64,000 nucleotides of DNA from Chelativorans petroleitrophicus (GTDB lineage: Bacteria > Pseudomonadota > Alphaproteobacteria > Rhizobiales > Rhizobiaceae): positions 1 through 64,000 of the forward strand of contig NZ_JAODNV010000017.1 in assembly GCF_025398195.1 (NCBI RefSeq). The letters run 5' to 3'. Below, piece by piece: positions 63,987 through 64,000 of this stretch. The position numbers and the translations under genes are program-made. Numbering within the stretch: position 1 is the stretch's first letter; each line of letters starts with the position of its first letter. The notes under the pieces were generated by a model, which saw only the letters and a list, made by a program, of their open reading frames with translations, did no database searches and was not told the DNA's origin.

Positions 63987-64000
63987 ATAGCGGTCCTCAC

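Overview
The window looks like a chromosome segment of an alphaproteobacterium of the order Hyphomicrobiales (Rhizobiales), probably close to Mesorhizobium, Chelativorans or Nitratireductor. This rests on the cytochrome c maturation block cycHJKL followed by degP, a two-component system, glnE, a PleC-like kinase and pepN, on high-GC codon use, on GANTC (CcrM) sites, and on the style of the ABC, TRAP and GntR loci. The genus is inferred from protein resemblance recalled from memory, not from a search.

Positions 1-14,400 are accessory. A truncated IS3-type element end is followed by tRNA-Ser(GCU), two overlapping worn-down transposase remnants and a decayed SRAP (YedK) gene. Next is an arabinoside-use locus: CUT1 ABC ATPase on plus, and two permeases, a binding protein, a GH51 arabinofuranosidase and an ArsR-type regulator on minus, with a shared 19-bp dyad at three minus-strand promoters. 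After it come a remnant deacetylase, an orphan CoxL-type molybdenum hydroxylase, a c-type cytochrome, three decayed genes (two methyltransferases and a cupin) and a DoxX-type membrane protein.

Positions 14,450-28,260 hold self-contained metabolic modules: a cobalamin riboswitch in front of gbcAB (glycine betaine demethylation), a TRAP transporter with a divergent GntR-FCD regulator, a four-PAS HWE hybrid kinase, and a cysteine-synthase-like gene in an operon with a group II PLP decarboxylase, divergent from a winged-helix/BTAD/TPR regulator. Positions 28,280-31,520 carry small accessory genes (two DUF1801, a broken AHSA1 gene, a HisC-like aminotransferase, a VOC protein).

Positions 31,649-38,246 are a leucine-degradation (liu) locus: isovaleryl-CoA dehydrogenase, then methylcrotonyl-CoA carboxylase beta and alpha subunits. 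It is split by DUF2200, a DUF922 protease-like gene and a methyltransferase. Isovaleryl-CoA dehydrogenase passes electrons to ETF, and ETF-ubiquinone oxidoreductase is encoded at 40,810-42,492. Further genes are AMP nucleosidase, a family-4-like uracil-DNA glycosylase lacking cluster cysteines, a DMT exporter, a second orphan CoxL-type hydroxylase and aminopeptidase N.

Positions 50,563-63,986 are core: PleC-like cell-cycle kinase with three GANTC sites upstream, glnE, a sensor/regulator pair, degP, and ccmH-ccmF-ccmE-ccmI for haem attachment to c-type cytochromes.

I found no CRISPR array, prophage or rRNA. The most interesting signals are the cobalamin riboswitch on gbcAB, the synthase/decarboxylase/BTAD-TPR module, the ArsR-type 19-bp operator set, and the GANTC cluster before pleC.
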